The position numbers were made by a program, and so were the translations under genes. From Clostridia bacterium (lineage in GTDB: Bacteria > Bacillota > Clostridia > Oscillospirales > Acutalibacteraceae): a DNA stretch of 6,818 nucleotides. Location of the stretch: NCBI GenBank assembly GCA_900755895.1, contig CAAEIG010000123.1:1-6818 (forward strand), in the 5' to 3' direction. Positions within the stretch are counted from its first letter, which is position 1; the number at the start of each line of letters is the position of its first letter. Positions 5,447-6,818 of the stretch are shown here, one piece after another. The notes under the pieces were generated by a model. The model saw only the letters and a program-made list of their open reading frames with translations. It had not been told where the DNA came from and did no database searches.

Positions 5447-5463
5447 CAAGCTATACATCCTAA
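5435..5463 (+). promoter_or_regulatory. Operator-like dyad over the HxlR gene promoter
   Basis: TTAGGAT (5435-5441) and ATCCTAA (5457-5463) are perfect inverted copies with a 15-base spacer. The dyad covers the -10 hexamer and the expected transcription start, so a bound dimer would block the promoter. Autorepression by the HxlR-type protein is the simplest reading but is inferred. Confidence 0.55.
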
Positions 5464-5493
5464 TCGGAACCTATGGACCAAGGAGGGACTCAA

Positions 5494-5835
5494 ATGTCAA
5501 CTGCGGCCAAAGAACTCCCCGCCTGCCCGGTGGAGACCACCCTGACTCTCATCAGCGACAAGTGGAAGGTGCTGATCCTCCGGGACCTGATGCCGGGGAC
5601 CAAGCGGTCCGGCGAATTGAAGAAGTCCATCGGGACCGTGAGCCAGAAGGTGCTCACCGCCCAGCTGCGGCAGATGGAGGAGAGCGGCCTGCTCACCCGG
5701 AAGGTGTACCCCGAGGTCCCGCCCCGGGTGGAGTACACTCTGACCGAGCTGGGATACAGCCTGAAGCCCATTCTGGACGCCATGAGAAACTGGGGGGAGG
5801 CCTATAAGGCCCGCAGCGGGCAGGACCGCGCCTGA
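5494..5835 (+). CDS. HxlR-family winged-helix transcriptional regulator
   Basis: A 113-residue protein, the normal HxlR length, with the family pattern CPVETTLTLISDKWKVLILR at residues 11-30, the recognition region GELKKSIGTVSQKVLTAQLR (40-59), the wing LTRKVYPEVPPRVEYTLTELG (67-87 region) and a closing W100-G. These are dimeric DNA-binding proteins that sense reactive electrophiles, redox state or other small signals. Cys11 is at the N-terminal position where redox-sensing members such as YodB and HypR carry their reactive cysteine, so thiol sensing is possible but inferred. The ATG at 5494 was chosen over 5473 because AAGGAGG lies seven bases before it. The gene is divergent from the small-ORF unit and 78 bases upstream of trmO, with no clear terminator between, so read-through into trmO is possible. 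Confidence 0.94.
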   Translation: MSTAAKELPACPVETTLTLISDKWKVLILRDLMPGTKRSGELKKSIGTVSQKVLTAQLRQMEESGLLTRKVYPEVPPRVEYTLTELGYSLKPILDAMRNWGEAYKARSGQDRA

Positions 5836-5913
5836 GCCCGCCCCAGAGGCAGGGCGCTCTATTCTGCCCGCATCCAAGAGACACATCCGATTCCGCACAA
5901 GGGAGGTAACCCC

Positions 5914-6612
5914 ATGGCACAGCAGCATACCATTCAGGTGATCGCCCATATCTGCAGCGACTTCCACACCAAGTTCGGCATTCCCCGGCAGAGCGGTCTG
6001 GTGGACGCCCTGCGGGCCACCGTGGTCTTTGAGCCGGAGTACCGCAATCCCGACGCCCTGCGGGGGCTGGAGGGGTTCAGCCACATCTGGCTGATCTGGC
6101 AGTTCTCCCAGGCGGTGCGGGACGGCTGGTCCCCCACGGTGCGCCCCCCGCGCCTGGGGGGCAACACCTGCATGGGGGTGTTCGCCACCCGCTCCCCCTT
6201 CCGGCCCAACCCCATCGGCCTGTCCTGCGTGGCCCTGGAGGGGATTCAGCGCCACCCGGAGTACGGCCCGGTGCTGCTGGTGCGGGGGGCCGATCTGATG
6301 GACGCCACCCCCATCTATGACGTCAAGCCCTATCTCCCCTACGCCGACTGCCGCCCGGAGGCGGCGGGGGGCTTTGCCAGCCACCCCAAGGAGCCCTCCC
6401 TCCAGGTGGAGATTGCCCCGGAGCTCCTGGCCCAGGTGCCCGAGGGGCTGCGGGAGGCCCTGCTGGGGGTGCTGGCCCAGGACCCCCGCCCCCAGTACCA
6501 GCACCGGCCGGACCGGGTCTACGGCCTGGAGTTCGGCCCCCTGGAGGTGAAGTTCACCGTGGAGGGGGCGCTTCTGACGGTGCGCCAGGTCCAGGACAGG
6601 CGGCGCGGGTAG
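5914..6612 (+). CDS. trmO: tRNA (N6-threonylcarbamoyladenosine-37) N6-methyltransferase TrmO
   Basis: A 232-residue cytoplasmic enzyme of the TrmO/TsaA/YaeB (UPF0066) family. It uses S-adenosylmethionine to methylate N6 of t6A at position 37 of ACY-reading threonine tRNAs, making m6t6A. The family signatures are all present: GFSHIWLIWQF at 54-64, RSPFRPNPIGLS at 93-104, DLMDATPIYDVKPYLPYAD at 127-145, and the C-terminal DPRPQYQ...RVYGLEFGPLEVKF at 190-214. Length matches bacterial full-length members. The ATG at 5914 has GGGAGG seven bases upstream. Codons are very GC-rich compared with the genes on the left of the window, as expected of a native core gene. Its position behind an HxlR-type regulator may be only chance neighbourhood. 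A terminator-like hairpin follows at 6670-6696. Confidence 0.97.
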   Translation: MAQQHTIQVIAHICSDFHTKFGIPRQSGLVDALRATVVFEPEYRNPDALRGLEGFSHIWLIWQFSQAVRDGWSPTVRPPRLGGNTCMGVFATRSPFRPNPIGLSCVALEGIQRHPEYGPVLLVRGADLMDATPIYDVKPYLPYADCRPEAAGGFASHPKEPSLQVEIAPELLAQVPEGLREALLGVLAQDPRPQYQHRPDRVYGLEFGPLEVKFTVEGALLTVRQVQDRRRG

Positions 6613-6646
6613 CCCCGGGAGGAGAGGGAAGCCGCGCTCCATCCCT

Positions 6647-6660
6647 CCCGCCGCGGCGGG
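6647..6660. repeat. 14-bp perfect GC palindrome
   Basis: CCCGCCGCGGCGGG reads the same on both strands and lies 35 bases after the trmO stop. It could form a stem only with a very small loop. It may strengthen termination with the next hairpin, or simply reflect very GC-rich DNA. Confidence 0.3.
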
Positions 6661-6669
6661 CGCCGCTCC

Positions 6670-6696
6670 CCCGCCTACATTCAGGCGGGTTCTGTT
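6670..6696 (+). terminator. Probable intrinsic terminator of trmO
   Basis: CCCGCCT (6670-6676) pairs perfectly with AGGCGGG (6683-6689) around ACATTC, and TTCTGTT follows. The T-tract is interrupted, so strength is uncertain, but position and form fit the end of the hxlR-trmO transcript. Confidence 0.6.
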
Positions 6697-6699
6697 CCG

Positions 6700-6777
6700 C
6701 AGAGGTATTTTTCACAGACACAGACGAAGAGACCGTCCGCAGCGCGGACGGCCTCTCAGCTTGTCGAAAAACCTCTG
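6700..6777. repeat. 78-bp imperfect hairpin element
   Basis: Outer arms CAGAGG (6700-6705) and CCTCTG (6772-6777) continue into TTTTT (6708-6712) opposite AAAAA (6767-6771). The centre is a perfect 8-bp stem CCGTCCGC (6733-6740) and GCGGACGG (6744-6751) with loop AGC. The parts between pair imperfectly. No gene is seen from 6613 to the window end. The element may be an intergenic repeat or small mobile sequence. Confidence 0.4.
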
Positions 6778-6788
6778 TTCAGACGAAT

Positions 6789-6806
6789 CCGCCCGAGTGT
6801 TGGCGG
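6789..6806. repeat. Short hairpin at the right edge
   Basis: CCGCC (6789-6793) and GGCGG (6802-6806) pair around eight bases. No T-run follows within the window. Nothing else is visible between here and the end. Confidence 0.25.
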
Positions 6807-6818
6807 GGGAGCTCGAGG

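Noticed and set aside
5497..6642. Long leftward ORF of 381 codons across hxlR and trmO
   Set aside because: It is a by-product of GC-rich third positions opposite two well-identified genes, and its His/Gly/Leu-rich translation resembles no protein family.

Overview
The window looks like chromosomal DNA from a GC-rich gut Firmicute, most likely of the Oscillospiraceae type (Flavonifractor/Pseudoflavonifractor/Lawsonibacter-like). This is an inference from strong AGGAGG ribosome sites, the SLH-domain surface protein style, very GC-rich trmO codons, and a mobile-element type sigma-like gene. No species can be named from sequence alone.

Left part (1-1135). A leftward gene encodes a small sigma-70 region-4-like helix-turn-helix protein of the kind carried near recombinase genes in Clostridiales conjugative or mobilizable elements. 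About 270 bases of structured leader-like DNA follow it and end at the window edge in a ribosome-binding-like GGGGGGAGG, so another leftward gene probably begins just outside. Upstream of the sigma-like gene are an 11-bp perfect inverted repeat, a 62-bp imperfect palindrome and a strong bidirectional terminator.

Centre (1142-4719). A leftward two-gene operon encodes a TetR-family regulator followed, with a 4-base ATGA overlap, by a 997-residue secreted surface protein. That protein has a signal peptide, a probable beta-helix region, an Ig-like domain, a BIG2-like domain, an ASH-like beta-sandwich, a pre-SLH module and three SLH repeats for cell-wall anchoring. Hairpins that share the same AGGCGCA...TGCGCCT outer stem flank the pair on both sides.

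Region 4735-5493 has no large gene. It holds a probable operator for tetR and a leftward mini-unit with a promoter-like sequence near 5260, a well-initiated 34-codon ORF, a coupled and apparently frameshifted second ORF, and a terminator at 4800-4844. Several dyads and a good rightward promoter for the next gene also lie here. The mini-unit is divergent from an HxlR-family regulator, which is the usual arrangement of such a regulator and its target. This is the least explained part of the window.

Right part (5494-6818). The rightward HxlR-type regulator has a dyad over its own promoter and is followed by trmO, the tRNA t6A37 N6-methyltransferase gene. A terminator-like hairpin and a long imperfect hairpin end the window. 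I see no CRISPR array, tRNA, rRNA or complete transposase.
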